The notes beneath the pieces are model-generated. The model saw only the letters and a list, made by a program, of their open reading frames with translations. It did no database searches and was not told where the DNA came from. From Acidiferrobacterales bacterium (lineage in GTDB: Bacteria > Pseudomonadota > Gammaproteobacteria > Acidiferrobacterales > SZUA-150): a stretch of DNA of 64,000 nt. The translations under genes were made by a program, and so were the position numbers. Positions 41,301 through 50,427 of the stretch are shown here, piece by piece. The stretch covers positions 24,745 through 88,744 of the forward strand of contig CAMYII010000094.1 of NCBI GenBank assembly GCA_947258385.1, read 5' to 3'. Numbering within the stretch: position 1 is the stretch's first letter; each line of letters begins with the position of its first letter.

Positions 41301-42012
41301 CCAGGACGTGCGCAAATTCTTCTACCCGCCCAATGTCGCCCAGGTCAATGACTTCGTCTTTGAAGATGCCGCCGAGGCAAAGTATGACGTGGTCACTATC
41401 GCCAGCGGCGATCGCGAGGATCCGATTGATCTGTTGACGCTCAACCAGATTCCTGAGCAAGTGGCGGTGCACAATCGGATCTACGTGCTGCGGGATTATG
41501 TTACCCAGAGCCTCGACGATGTCGCGTTGACCTACCCGGCGACCATCACCGAAGATGAGTTGTACGACGCGACTATCGATGTCCTGTTGGATGCAACTGA
41601 GGCGGATATCATCACCAGTGGCATAAGAGACGCGAAGGGCTGGTTCCTGGATCTCAAGGAGGCCAGCGCGCCGTTATGGATAGGCGAGAAAGGGCTGGCT
41701 AGAACCGTCATCTTCGGCGGTCAACTGTTCGCCACGACCTACATACCGGCGAACGAACAGACCGCGGTCCTTACCTGCCAGCCCGATGAGGGCATAGGCA
41801 GATTGTGGGCCTTCGATATCCTTTCCGGAGCGGCCGGGATTGACTTCGACGGTGACGGTACCAAGGACAGGAGCACGGATGTCGGTGGTGGTATCCCGTC
41901 GGACCTCGTCGTTGTCATTCGCGAAGGCGGCGTCTCTGGCCTCGTGGGTCCGCACACGCCGCCGAATCTGCCTAAGGATCTGCCGAGGAGGAAGACCTTC
42001 TGGTTCCAGTAA
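38341..42012 (+). CDS. pilY1: Type IV pilus tip adhesin / biogenesis factor PilY1
   Basis: 1223 residues. Signal peptide (LILLTAIVTGLPAIGLA), then a von Willebrand A-like region with the metal site IIFDNSGSMET (residues 47-57) and IIYMTDGDPSNDS. The C-terminal half is the PilY1 beta-propeller (VFVGTNDGMLR-like KMFVGTNDGMLRMINE, WAFMPQELL, TVLMFGGGYD) with a calcium-loop DANGDGETD near residue 927. It sits at the pilus tip and controls extension, adhesion and surface sensing. No pilY2 follows. Confidence 0.95.
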   Translation: MKITRVSLILLTAIVTGLPAIGLAKDTDVYLAAPGISRDDSPNVLIIFDNSGSMETNSIVTGVSYDAATVYTGGYDPNKIYWASSSASPPPDTTEQWFDVSHNKCTDSAFQLSSSPGARGFYTAQIFAWRWKVSSGVTSTTQGRWLRLDSNAAGTNADAARKIADVECRPDDPADATLGQYLQRSANSNLAYSSRYTNSTRWQDRVRWSEATAPTLFSGNYLNFKASTPAPVTKTRMQIAKEAIKTVIDTNHAVRFGIMVFNRNNLTPHGGRVAMKIDTMDDARRTAMKTAVDGLSGWLDPGGSTCPTCWSNMNYTPLSETLWEAYRYFGGKSVTYGNPAYTPLLPPVDLCAQDSSGACSADGIYESPFTLACQKGYIIYMTDGDPSNDSAANSDIDGLPGVASGSGNRLDELAEWMSENDLYDDLTGVQTAITYTIGFGSGISASGLQLLQDTASKSGGQYYPAADADQLAAAIQSALFEALTKTTSFVAPALSVNAFNTLFNRDEVYFAVFKPSTTTLWDGNLKKYTLCKGTEVSPTCTFGEVIDQNGNPAVDPTTLRIKETARSYWSSAADGNDVDLGGAGENIPTAGSRNIYTYTGGYTAAGLPTGGQTDLTHANNGVATANAVLTQAMLNVGTAAERDAVINWIRGVDVRDEDTDGDTTEDRYRFHDPVHSRPVAVTYGGDNADPIIKMFVGTNDGMLRMINERTGVEEWAFMPQELLAAQNALSLDEDGNHFWGMDGTPSFHIQDKKGTVGNVVDLPDGIIDPAIGDFVHVFFGMRRGGRNIYALDLTPAATITDHTNGQVDPTLMWVIQGGVTTGFGLLGQTWSTPLVTQIRYGNANAGESEPKTVLMFGGGYDDSIELEGTATPLPASIAPPTATMGNAIFMVDPATGERLWWASGAASGADLALTGMDYAIPSDLTLMDANGDGETDRIYVGDLGGQIWRIDLDPTLKQSVSGLTNGYRLADLACTAGTPMNCSTPDNQDVRKFFYPPNVAQVNDFVFEDAAEAKYDVVTIASGDREDPIDLLTLNQIPEQVAVHNRIYVLRDYVTQSLDDVALTYPATITEDELYDATIDVLLDATEADIITSGIRDAKGWFLDLKEASAPLWIGEKGLARTVIFGGQLFATTYIPANEQTAVLTCQPDEGIGRLWAFDILSGAAGIDFDGDGTKDRSTDVGGGIPSDLVVVIREGGVSGLVGPHTPPNLPKDLPRRKTFWFQ

Positions 42013-42039
42013 TACGACTGGCTCCAGGCAACATGCAAG

Positions 42040-42082
42040 CAAGCGCCTGTCTTGTCCATCAATCGGCCAAGACAGGCGCTTG
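42040..42082. terminator. Perfect 15-bp inverted repeat after pilY1
   Basis: CAAGCGCCTGTCTTG and CAAGACAGGCGCTTG pair fully around a 13-base loop, 28 bases after the pilY1 stop. A weak GGCTTTTATT follows about ten bases later. It may end or attenuate transcription between pilY1 and pilE, or protect the 3' end. Confidence 0.6.
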
Positions 42083-42242
42083 CCCCCTCGGCTTTTATTC
42101 ACCGTCGACGCGCAGGATGGCTCGCGGATGTCAGGGGTAGGTCTTCACCAGGTCTCCCGAGCGTCCGACAGATAAATAACGACGTCCATAGCGACGAGTT
42201 TGTTAACCATGCTGGCTATACAGATAAACGAGGACAATAACG

Positions 42243-42716
42243 ATGAAACGTGCGGGACCCAATATCATTAATCAGTCCAACAACGAAAAAGGCTTTACCC
42301 TGATAGAGCTTATGATCGTAGTGGTCATCATCGGCATTATCGCCGCCATCGCTTACCCCTCTTATATGGGCCATATGCAGAATACACGCCGCAGCGACGG
42401 CAAGATCACGCTGACCGAGATTGCCAACCGGCTGGAAAAGTTCTATGCCATGTGCAGCGCCTATCCGCCGACAGGCGACCCCGGACTGACCGATAACTGG
42501 CCGGCGGGCGCTTGCGACCCCACTACCCCTAATGTGGGCATCGAATATAGCACCACGTCACCGGAAGGGCATTACGCATTGAGCCTGGCAACCACCGCCA
42601 GCAGTTTTACCATCACCGCCACGGCGCAAGGGATCCAGGCAGACGATACCGCTTGTGCGGCTATGACACTGGACTCAACTGGCGCTAAAACGCCGCCGGG
42701 AAGGGTTTGCTGGTAG
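42243..42716 (+). CDS. pilE: Type IV pilus minor pilin PilE
   Basis: 157 residues. Prepilin site EKG/FTLIELMIVVVIIGIIAAIAYP followed by a short PilE-type body with a C-terminal disulfide region (CAAMTLDSTG, RVCW). The leader is about 17 residues. It is 230 bases after pilY1, past a hairpin, so it may be partly uncoupled from the operon. In P. aeruginosa pilE is also last, before ispH. Confidence 0.92.
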   Translation: MKRAGPNIINQSNNEKGFTLIELMIVVVIIGIIAAIAYPSYMGHMQNTRRSDGKITLTEIANRLEKFYAMCSAYPPTGDPGLTDNWPAGACDPTTPNVGIEYSTTSPEGHYALSLATTASSFTITATAQGIQADDTACAAMTLDSTGAKTPPGRVCW

Positions 42717-43309
42717 CCACGACCGGGGCCCCTTGGCGCACGACCAGTGTGCCGGTCCGAGTGTGCTTCCTGGGGGGCCGACGCGCCAGCCCGAGGAGCG
42801 CCTCAATCACGCGGAATTCCGCGTTAAATCCAGGCATTTGAGGCCTGCCCTTTATCCGCTGAACCATTGAGATCATCGGACAGGCCCGCCCCGCGGGCAG
42901 TCAACCGGATCACATTGCCCGCCTGCCGGACAGCAAAGCGCTTTCGCTTCAGAACGTTAACTCTGCAAAGTCACACCGCCTCTACGTTCGCCGACCGCCG
43001 CCGTTGGTTACCTTGACAGGCAGTGATCGTGAAATATACTTATATTTAAAGAGTTATTTAATCGACTCACTCACTTCTAAAACCCGATCGGCACTGACCG
43101 GCAGACGCACAGGTTCGCACGGCTCAGATCCAACTGCCGCTTCCGGGGTCTTGAGATGGCAAGCCATTGCCATAGTCCCCATGGACTGGAAATTGATCGA
43201 ACTCGGACGCCTTAGCCGTACTAGTTGAGATGGACCCTGTTTATCGATGCATTCCAGCTTTGATAGGGATGCAAGACCTGAAAAATTCTTACCTGAACGA
43301 GGTAGTGAC
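42717..43309. other. Intergenic region between pilE and the PPC-domain protein
   Basis: About 590 bases. The right half carries a promoter (see next entry). The left half has short frames only; a 63-codon minus-strand frame at 42685-42876 overlaps pilE and has no clear family. Nothing else recognised. Confidence 0.5.
43013..43040 (+). promoter_or_regulatory. Sigma-70-type promoter
   Basis: TTGACA at 43013-43018 and TATACT at 43035-43040 are separated by 16 bases, with an AT-rich stretch after the -10. It points to the PPC-domain gene, whose start is about 270 bases downstream, so a long leader RNA is implied. Confidence 0.6.
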
Positions 43310-44467
43310 ATGATAAAACGAGCAAAATTAACTCCGCTGGTCGTAGCAGGCGCATTGCTGCTGGGCACCAATGGCGCTTTTGCCGTTCTGCCGGTTGAGG
43401 AGCCCACCTGCGACGTACTAGTCGAGGCGGTGGACACCAAGGAGGGGCTCAACCATCCCTTGAGCGCGGCACAAGAGCTCACCTTTGCGCTCATAGAATC
43501 ATCAGGGCTCACCTTTGACCCTTTGCCGGTGGATGCATCGGAGTACGTAAAGGTGGTCGGTTGCCTTGGGCGGGCGGTCGAACCGTTCAACACCGCAACG
43601 CCGCCTGTCGATGACCTGGACTTCTACAGCCTTGTATTGACTCAAGGTGATGTGATCACCGTGGACATCGATGCGGGTAGAACTAATCAAATTGCCACTG
43701 ACGTGGATATTGTCATCGCACTCTTCGGCCCGGCAGAGGCAACACGGCCTGTGCCAGATGACCCAACTGACGCAACGGGGCTGCCGATCCAACGGATCTG
43801 GCTCGTCGAACAACAAAACTTTGATGCCGGCAGCAACAGTTTTTTCCAGGACCCCAGAATCGACGATTTTGAGATACCCGTCGCCGGCACCTACATCATC
43901 GGCGTCTCGAGTGTTCAACGGCCCTTCATAGAGAGTGCACCGGGCACCGTGCTCGAATCGGCAGGTTCCGTGCTCATCCACGAAGGGTTCAATTCTGCAA
44001 TGGGCCAGTTTCTGGCGCCTCGAGAGGTCGAGGGCACGGGTGAGCTCGACAATGGCGACTATATGCTGATTGTGACCCGGGCGATCGCAGGCGGTGGCGC
44101 CGGCGGTGGCGGTGGCGGGGAGCCGCAAACCAAGGAGGAAGCCATCCAGGCCTTCAAAGACGCGGTCCGCCAGGCCAAAGAGGACTTCAAGGCCGCCATG
44201 GAAGAGGCCAGGAACGCGCCGACTAAAGCGCAGAGAAGGGAACTGATGCACCAGGCAAAAAAGGACAAGCGAGCGGCGATCCGCGCGGCCAGGGATGCGT
44301 TCAAGGCCGCCATGAAGACATTCAAAAAAGACCGCAAAGAAGATAAATATAACCGCAAAAGAAATAAACACCATGAACACCATGAACACCATGACGATGA
44401 TGACGATGACGATGACGACGACGACGATGATGATGATGAAAACGAGCACGAGGAAGAGGATGACTAG
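43310..44467 (+). CDS. Secreted PPC-domain protein with Asp/His-rich tail
   Basis: About 385 residues from the ATG at 43310 (GAGGTAGTGAC just before). Signal peptide (TPLVVAGALLLGTNGAFA), then a bacterial pre-peptidase C-terminal-like beta domain (DLDFYSLVLTQGDVITVDID, VAGTYIIGVSS, DNGDYMLIVTR), a glycine linker, a Lys/Ala-rich helical part that looks like a coiled coil, and a tail with HHEHHEHH, then 15 aspartates, then a Glu-rich end. The tail should bind divalent metals. No protease domain is present. It interrupts the pilE-ispH junction. Function unknown. Confidence 0.8.
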   Translation: MIKRAKLTPLVVAGALLLGTNGAFAVLPVEEPTCDVLVEAVDTKEGLNHPLSAAQELTFALIESSGLTFDPLPVDASEYVKVVGCLGRAVEPFNTATPPVDDLDFYSLVLTQGDVITVDIDAGRTNQIATDVDIVIALFGPAEATRPVPDDPTDATGLPIQRIWLVEQQNFDAGSNSFFQDPRIDDFEIPVAGTYIIGVSSVQRPFIESAPGTVLESAGSVLIHEGFNSAMGQFLAPREVEGTGELDNGDYMLIVTRAIAGGGAGGGGGGEPQTKEEAIQAFKDAVRQAKEDFKAAMEEARNAPTKAQRRELMHQAKKDKRAAIRAARDAFKAAMKTFKKDRKEDKYNRKRNKHHEHHEHHDDDDDDDDDDDDDDDENEHEEEDD

Positions 44468-44525
44468 CGTGACGTGAACTGAGGTTGGTCATCGACATAC
44501 GTTGACCGGCCCCATTGCCAAAACA

Positions 44526-44561
44526 AAAAAACCCCGCGACCCGCCGCGGGGTTTTTTTTTG
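44526..44561. terminator. Bidirectional intrinsic terminator
   Basis: ACCCCGCG and CGCGGGGT form a strong stem with an A-tract on the left and nine T on the right. It serves the PPC-domain gene on the plus strand and ispH on the minus strand, which ends at 44576. Confidence 0.93.
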
Positions 44562-44575
44562 CCTCGGCGTCGTGA

Positions 44576-45499
44576 TTAAGCCCGCAAACCCTTCGGTATC
44601 GGGAAATTCACGTTTTCCACGATTCCCGGCCGCTCAGGCGCAACCGCCGCGCCCCACTGGCACAGTCGATCCACCACCTGCTGCACCAGGGTCTCCGGCG
44701 CCGAGGCCCCGGCGGTGAGACCGACCCGGTCCACGCCCTGCAGCCATTCACGCCGCAGGTCCTGCGGCCCGTCGATCATGTAGGCGCGCGCGCCCTGCAG
44801 CGCCGCCACCTCGCGCAGGCGGGTGGAATTCGAGCTGTTGCGCGAGCCGACCACCAGCACCACCTCGCAGCCCTGCGCCAGCGCCTTGACCGCATCCTGG
44901 CGATTCTGGGTGGCATAGCAGATATCGTCCTTCTTCGCCCCCCTGACGGCCGGATAGCGCGCCTGGAGCGCGGCCACGATGCGGGCGGTGTCGTCCACCG
45001 ACAGCGTGGTCTGGGTCACGTAGGCGAGGTTCTCCGGGTCCTTGACCGCTAGCGCGGCGACGTCGTCCACCGTCTCCACCAGATAGATATCGCCCTCGGC
45101 CTGCCCCAGCGTGCCCTCGACCTCGGGGTGGCCGGCGTGGCCGATCAGCACGCATTCGGTATTATTTCTTCCGTGACGGATGACCTCTGTGTGCACCTTG
45201 GTCACCAGCGGGCAGGTGGCGTCGAACACCTTGAGCCCGCGGCGCTCGGCCTGCTCGCGCACCGCGCGCGGCACCCCATGGGCGCTGAAGATCACGGTGG
45301 CGCCGTCGGGCACCTCGTCGAGCTCATCGACGAACACCGCGCCCCGGCCGCGCAGGTCCTCGACCACGAAACGGTTGTGCACCACCTCGTGGCGCACATA
45401 GATGGGCGCGCCATAGCGTTCCAGCGCCCGGTCGACGATCTCGATGGCGCGGTCGACCCCGGCGCAGAAGCCACGCGGGCTGGCGAGAATGACTTGCAT
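44576..45499 (-). CDS. ispH: 4-hydroxy-3-methylbut-2-enyl diphosphate reductase IspH
   Basis: 307 residues. The three iron-sulfur cysteines are in [24 protein letters not shown] and [24 protein letters not shown] is also conserved. It makes IPP and DMAPP in the last step of the MEP pathway. It is the downstream end of the ribF-ileS-lspA-fkpB-ispH operon. Confidence 0.97.
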   Translation of the reverse strand: MQVILASPRGFCAGVDRAIEIVDRALERYGAPIYVRHEVVHNRFVVEDLRGRGAVFVDELDEVPDGATVIFSAHGVPRAVREQAERRGLKVFDATCPLVTKVHTEVIRHGRNNTECVLIGHAGHPEVEGTLGQAEGDIYLVETVDDVAALAVKDPENLAYVTQTTLSVDDTARIVAALQARYPAVRGAKKDDICYATQNRQDAVKALAQGCEVVLVVGSRNSSNSTRLREVAALQGARAYMIDGPQDLRREWLQGVDRVGLTAGASAPETLVQQVVDRLCQWGAAVAPERPGIVENVNFPIPKGLRA

Positions 45500-45567
45500 A
45501 CAGGGTGTTTCGTGATAGCCGTTAAATGGAAAACGCGATTATGCGCCGGCGCGGCGGCTCGGTCCAT

Positions 45568-46014
45568 TCACGCCGGCGGTTCCACGGCCAGGATCTCGAC
45601 CTCGAAGATCAAATCATGGCCGGCCAGCGGGTGGCAGAAATCCACCACCACCTCGTCCTCGCTCACCTGCCGGATGACGCCGGGGACCTCGTCGCCCCCA
45701 GGGGTCTCGAAACCGACCACCAGCCCGAGCTCAGGCGTCACGGTGGGCGGGAATTGCGCGCGCGGCAGGGTATGGACCTGGTCGGTCCTCGCCGGCCCGT
45801 AGGCCTCGGCACAGGGAATCTCGAAACACCGCTTGTCGCCCGGCTGCAGCCCCAGCAGGCGGCGCTCCAGCCCCTCGATCAGGTCCCCCTCACCGATGAC
45901 CAGGCTCATGGGGTCGCCATCCTGCGTGGCATCGACCAGGCGCCGGTCCTGTTCGAGCCGCAGACTGAAATGCAGCGTCACCCGCGAGCCGGCTTCGGTA
46001 CGGCAGCGCTTCAT
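45568..46014 (-). CDS. fkpB: FKBP-type peptidyl-prolyl isomerase FkpB (SlpA)
   Basis: About 148 residues. FSLRLEQDRRLVDAT, MSLVIGEGDLIEGLERRLLG and FCHPLAGHDLIFEVEI are SlpA/FkpB blocks; the insert-in-flap fold is typical. Start at 46014 chosen because the longer frame adds unrelated sequence. Cytoplasmic folding helper conserved beside lspA and ispH. Confidence 0.92.
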   Translation of the reverse strand: MKRCRTEAGSRVTLHFSLRLEQDRRLVDATQDGDPMSLVIGEGDLIEGLERRLLGLQPGDKRCFEIPCAEAYGPARTDQVHTLPRAQFPPTVTPELGLVVGFETPGGDEVPGVIRQVSEDEVVVDFCHPLAGHDLIFEVEILAVEPPA

Positions 46015-46068
46015 GCGCGCACCCGTGGACGCCGGACCCGACCCGCGCCCCTCAGCCGGCACTCGGGC

Positions 46069-46545
46069 TCAGCGCGCACGGTCCCTGCCCAGCCTCACGC
46101 CCACGGCATCCAGCAGCAACAGGACCGCGCCGATGGTGATAGCCGAATCGGCCACGTTGAACGCCGGCCAGTGCCAGGCGCGATAATACACGTCGATGAA
46201 ATCGACCACATAACCCAGGCGCAGACGGTCAGCGACATTGCCCACCGCGCCCCCCAGCACCAGCATCAGGGCGATCACGACCTGGATATCCTTAGGCCCC
46301 AGGCGCTTGACCATGACCAGGATCACGATGCTCACGACGGCGGCGACGCCGATGAACAACAGGTGCTGCCAGCCGCCGGCGTTGCTCAGGAAACCGAAGG
46401 CGGCGCCGGTGTTATAGACCAGCGTGAGATTCAGAAACGGCAGCAGCTCAATGCTGCCACGCGGCGGCAGCAACTGCAGCGCGATCAGCTTGCTCGCCTG
46501 ATCCAGCACCAGCACCAGCCCCGCGATCCAGAGATAGCGCAACAT
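46069..46545 (-). CDS. lspA: Lipoprotein signal peptidase LspA
   Basis: 158 residues, four membrane helices. LVLDQASKLIALQ, NTGAAFGFL, GGAVGNVADRLRLGYVVDFID and FNVADSAITIG contain the two catalytic aspartates. It cleaves prolipoproteins such as MlaA and the RND adaptor encoded in this window. Its start shares one base with the end of the ileS frame. Confidence 0.96.
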   Translation of the reverse strand: MLRYLWIAGLVLVLDQASKLIALQLLPPRGSIELLPFLNLTLVYNTGAAFGFLSNAGGWQHLLFIGVAAVVSIVILVMVKRLGPKDIQVVIALMLVLGGAVGNVADRLRLGYVVDFIDVYYRAWHWPAFNVADSAITIGAVLLLLDAVGVRLGRDRAR

Positions 46546-47147
46546 CAGGCGTACCGCCGCTCCTCGCCGGGGCCGGCGACGTTCTCGACGCAGCGGCTGC
46601 AGATCTCGGGATGCTCGGGCGAGGCGCCGACGTCTTCACGCAGATGCCAGCAACGGATACATTTTTCGTGACCCGAGGGACTCACGGCGACATACAGACC
46701 GGGGACCTCGGTCGGCATGCTGTCGTCACCGCGTGCCTCCAGCGGATGCAGGCGCACCTCCGAGGTAATCAGCACGAAGCGCAGCTCGCCGTCGAGCTTG
46801 CCAAGCTCCGCCCGCAGCTCGGGCTCGCAATACAGATCCACCTCCGCTTCCAGCCCGGAACCGATGCCGCCCGCCACCCGCAGGCGCTCGAGCTCCTTGC
46901 TGACGACTTCGCGCGTGGCGATCACCTGGCCCCAGAAATCCTGGCTCGCCACTTCCGGCACCTCGGCCTTGGCGCCGAACCCATACCAGCTGGACAGAAA
47001 CACCGATTCCTCTCGCTCGCCCGGCATCAGGCGCCAGATTTCCTCCGCCGTGAAGCTCAGGATCGGCGCCAGCCAGCGCACCAGCGCCTCCAGGATATGG
47101 AACATGGCCGTCTGCGCGGAACGCCGCCCGCGACTTTTCGCCGGCAT
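46545..47147 (-). pseudogene. ileS: ileS 3' portion, out of frame with the 5' portion
   Basis: The frame encodes the anticodon-binding domain and C-terminal zinc finger of isoleucyl-tRNA synthetase: [33 protein letters not shown] and CIRCWHLREDV with a later CSRC. The apparent ATG at 47147 is an internal methionine of the family (YTMPAKS), not a natural start. The matching upstream codons (GAC CGT CTC TAT ACC) remain in this frame up to 47162. It needs a frameshift correction near 47163 to join the catalytic part. Confidence 0.9.
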
Positions 47148-49356
47148 GGTATAGAGACGGTCTATAAAAGCTGCCCATCTCCACTACGCAGAACTGGTGC
47201 AGCTTCTGATAGATATGATGAAAATTGAACGCCTCGTAGGCGGTGACGATCTCGCCCTGCAGGCGCCTGGCCTTGTCCACCGCCCAGCGGTCCAGGGCCA
47301 GCAGCTCGCCCGCCGGCAGCGCCTCGGCCGGCTCGAAGCCGTGCAGATTGCCAAGCAGATAACGCGCCGTATTGCGCAGCCGCCGGTAACTGTCGGTCAT
47401 GCGTTTCAGGATCTCGTCGGAAATGCCGATCTCCCCGCGATAATCCGCCGCCGCCACCCACAGGCGCAGGATATCGGCCCCCAGGGTCTTGATCACTTTC
47501 TGCGGCACGATCGTGTTGCCCAGGGACTTGGACATTTTCCTGCCATGGGCATCCACCGTGAAACCATGGGTCAGGGCCGCGCGGTAGGGCGCCTGGCCGC
47601 GGATCGCCACCGCGGTCAGCAGCGAGGACTGAAACCAGCCGCGGTGCTGGTCCGAACCTTCGAGGTACAGGTCGGCGGGCACGCCGAGCGCCGGCTGCGC
47701 CTCCAGCACGCAGGCATGGGTCACACCGGAATCAAACCACACGTCAAGGGTGTCGTTGACCTTGTCATACTCGGCCGCCTCATCGCCCAGCAGCTCGACG
47801 GGCTCGAGATCGAACCAGGCATCGATGCCGCCCACCGCCACGCGTTGCGCAACCGCCTCCATCAGCTCGGCCGTGCGCGGATGCAGCTCGCCGGTGTGCT
47901 TGTGCACGAATAGCGACAGCGGCACACCCCAGGTGCGCTGGCGCGAGATGCACCAGTCGGGCCGGTTCTGCACCATGCCCTCGATGCGCGCCCGGCCCCA
48001 CCCCGGCACCCATTGGGTCCCGGCGATGGCCTCGAGCGCCGGGCCGCGCAGCTTGTCCATGGAAATGAACCACTGCGAGGTGGCGCGAAAGATGATCGGC
48101 GTCTGGTGGCGCCAGCAATGCGGATAGCTGTGCTCGATGGCCTCGACATGCACCAGCATGCCCCTGGCTTTGAGCACCTCGATCACATGCTCGCTGGCCT
48201 GCGATACGTGCTCGCCGGCGAACAATTCGGTGTCCGGCAGGAACTTGCCATCGGGCCCCACCGGGTTATCGACCGGCAATTGGTAGCGCAGCCCGACGAC
48301 ATAGTCTTCGAGGCCGTGCCCGGGGGCGGTGTGCACCGCGCCGGTACCGGCCTCGAGGCTGACATGCTCGCCCAGGATGACCGCCACCTCACGCTCGTAA
48401 AAAGGATGCTGTACCCGAATACCTTCGAGCGCCGCGCCACGACAGTTGGCGATCACATGATAATCATCGACCTCATAACGCAGCATGACGTCTTTCATCA
48501 GCGCCTCGGCCAACAGCAGGCGCTTCTGGCCGTGCGGGCCGAAGCACTGGACGATCACATATTCCAGTTCCGGATTGAGCGCGACCGCGTGGTTGGCCGG
48601 CAGGGTCCAGGGCGTGGTGGTCCAGATGACCACGCTTAAGCGTCCCTGGCCATGGCGCCCCGGCGGATGCTCGCAGCGGGCCAGCAGTTCCTCCTCGTCC
48701 ACCACCGGGAAACGCACATCGATGGCCGGCGTGGCTTTGTCCACGTACTCCACCTCGGCCTCGGCCAGCGCCGAGCCGCAGTCGGCGCACCAGTGCACCG
48801 GCTTATGGCCGCGCTCCACGTGCCCGCCGGCGATCACCCGGCCCAGGGTGCGGATGATGTCGGCCTCGTAGCTGAAGTCCATGGTCAGATAGGCGCGTTG
48901 CCACTCGCCCAGCACGCCCAGGCGGATGAAGTCCTGGCGCTGCCGCTCCACCTGCCTGGCGGCATACTCGCGGCAGGCGCGGCGGAACTCCTGCGGTGCG
49001 ACCTGCAGGCCGGCCTTGCCGATCTTTTTCTCGACCGCGAGCTCGATGGGCAGGCCGTGGCAGTCCCAGCCCGGCACATAGGGCGCGTCGAGCCCGGCTA
49101 GGGTTCTGGACTTGACGACGATGTCTTTCAAGATCTTGTTGACCGCGTGACCGATATGGATGTCGCCGTTGGCATAGGGCGGACCGTCATGCAGGACGTA
49201 TTTGGGAGCGCCGCGGCGCGCGGCGCGCAACTTGCCATAGAGGTCGATCTCCTGCCAATGCTCGAGCATGGCCGGCTCGCGCGCGGCGAGATTGGCCTTC
49301 ATCGGAAACTCCGTGTGCGGCAGGTTCAGGGTGTGCTTGTAGGCATTCTTGTTCAT
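46726..49356 (-). pseudogene. ileS: Isoleucyl-tRNA synthetase ileS, 5' portion with frameshift near 47163
   Basis: From 49356 to about 47164 the frame is a normal IleS: Rossmann core with [17 protein letters not shown], the editing domain (CP1) with [19 protein letters not shown]-like [12 protein letters not shown] and [10 protein letters not shown]. After EMGSFY the frame breaks and about 145 unrelated residues follow to 46726. IleS proteins read GSFYLDIIKDRxYT here; this gene reads TTT TAT, one A, then GAC CGT, which fits loss of 14 bases. The repaired protein would be about 941 residues, normal length. ileS is essential, so this is either a sequence error or a true lesion with another copy elsewhere. 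Confidence 0.92.
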
Positions 49357-50306
49357 AGCGCTGTTTTATTCTTTTCGTCGCGTCCGCGCAACCACGCGCA
49401 CGCCTCGTCGATGTCCAGGAAGATGCGTTCCTTCAGGGCCTCGAAGGAATCGTAGCGCTGCTCATCGCGCAGCTTGTGCAGGAAATCGATATTCACGTGG
49501 CAGCCGTAGATGTCCTGGTCGAAATCCAACAGATGCACCTCGAGCAGGGTGCGCGTGCCGCCGACGGTCGGGCGCGTGCCGACGTTGGCCACCCCGTCGA
49601 CGGGCTCGCCCCTCACGCCGAACATCTCCACCACATAGACCCCGCTCACCGGTGTCACCTTGCGATGCAAATGGATGTTCGCGGTCGGGATGCCGATGGT
49701 GCGCCCGCGCTTGTCGCCGTGGGCCACGCGCCCGCTCATGCGGTACGGCCGGCCGAGCAGCTTCTCGGCCGTAGCGAGATCGCCCGCGGCCAGGGCCTCG
49801 CGGACGCGGGTGCTGCTGACACGCTGCCCATCGATATTGAAGGTGTGCATATTGATCACATGGAAGCCGAATTCCCTGCCCGCCGCCTGCAGCATCTCGA
49901 AGTTGCCGCGGCGCTTGTAGCCGAAGCGAAAATCGTCGCCCAGCACCAGGTACCGCACCCCCAGGCTTTCCACCAGGATACGGCGAATGAAGTTCTCGGC
50001 CGTGAGCGCCGCGAACTCGGCATTAAAGCGCACGACGAGCACGCGGTCGACCGCGTAACGGCTCAGGGCGCGCAGCTTCTCGCGGAAACGCGTCAGGCGC
50101 GCCGGGATATGATCCGGCTCGAAATACTCCAGCGGCTGCGGCTCGAACAGCATGACCAGCGTCGGCAGGCCCAGCGCCTGGCCCTCTTCTGCCAGCTGGC
50201 CGATGACCGCCTGGTGGCCGAGATGCACGCCGTCAAAATTGCCGATGGTGGCGACGCAACCGTTATGACTGGGCCGCACGTTGTGCAGCCCGCGTATTAG
50301 CTCCAT
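49353..50306 (-). CDS. ribF: Bifunctional riboflavin kinase / FAD synthetase RibF
   Basis: 317 residues. The adenylyltransferase half has [15 protein letters not shown] and [16 protein letters not shown]; the kinase half has [23 protein letters not shown] and [13 protein letters not shown]. It makes FMN and FAD. It overlaps the ileS start by four bases. Conserved murJ-ribF-ileS order, here with an extra gene before it. Confidence 0.96.
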   Translation of the reverse strand: MELIRGLHNVRPSHNGCVATIGNFDGVHLGHQAVIGQLAEEGQALGLPTLVMLFEPQPLEYFEPDHIPARLTRFREKLRALSRYAVDRVLVVRFNAEFAALTAENFIRRILVESLGVRYLVLGDDFRFGYKRRGNFEMLQAAGREFGFHVINMHTFNIDGQRVSSTRVREALAAGDLATAEKLLGRPYRMSGRVAHGDKRGRTIGIPTANIHLHRKVTPVSGVYVVEMFGVRGEPVDGVANVGTRPTVGGTRTLLEVHLLDFDQDIYGCHVNIDFLHKLRDEQRYDSFEALKERIFLDIDEACAWLRGRDEKNKTAL

Positions 50307-50427
50307 GGATCCGAACTTTCAGGAATTCGCAAAACGCGCAAGATTACCGTCTCGCATCGACCGGGTCCAGCACCGTGGGCGATGCGCCTGGCAGCAAAAC
50401 GAGGGCGTTGTTAATGAAACATTGGGG

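Noticed and set aside
42685..42876. 63-codon minus-strand frame after pilE
   Set aside because: Overlaps the pilE 3' end, no ribosome binding site and no recognisable family; left as intergenic.
43502..44449. Minus-strand frame with poly-Ile/Val start opposite the Asp-rich gene
   Set aside because: The apparent membrane-like N-terminus is only the reverse of GAT/GAC and CAC/CAT repeats.
47140..47185. Programmed frameshift in ileS
   Set aside because: No slippery heptamer or stimulatory stem is evident, and five conserved residues are missing in addition to the frame change.
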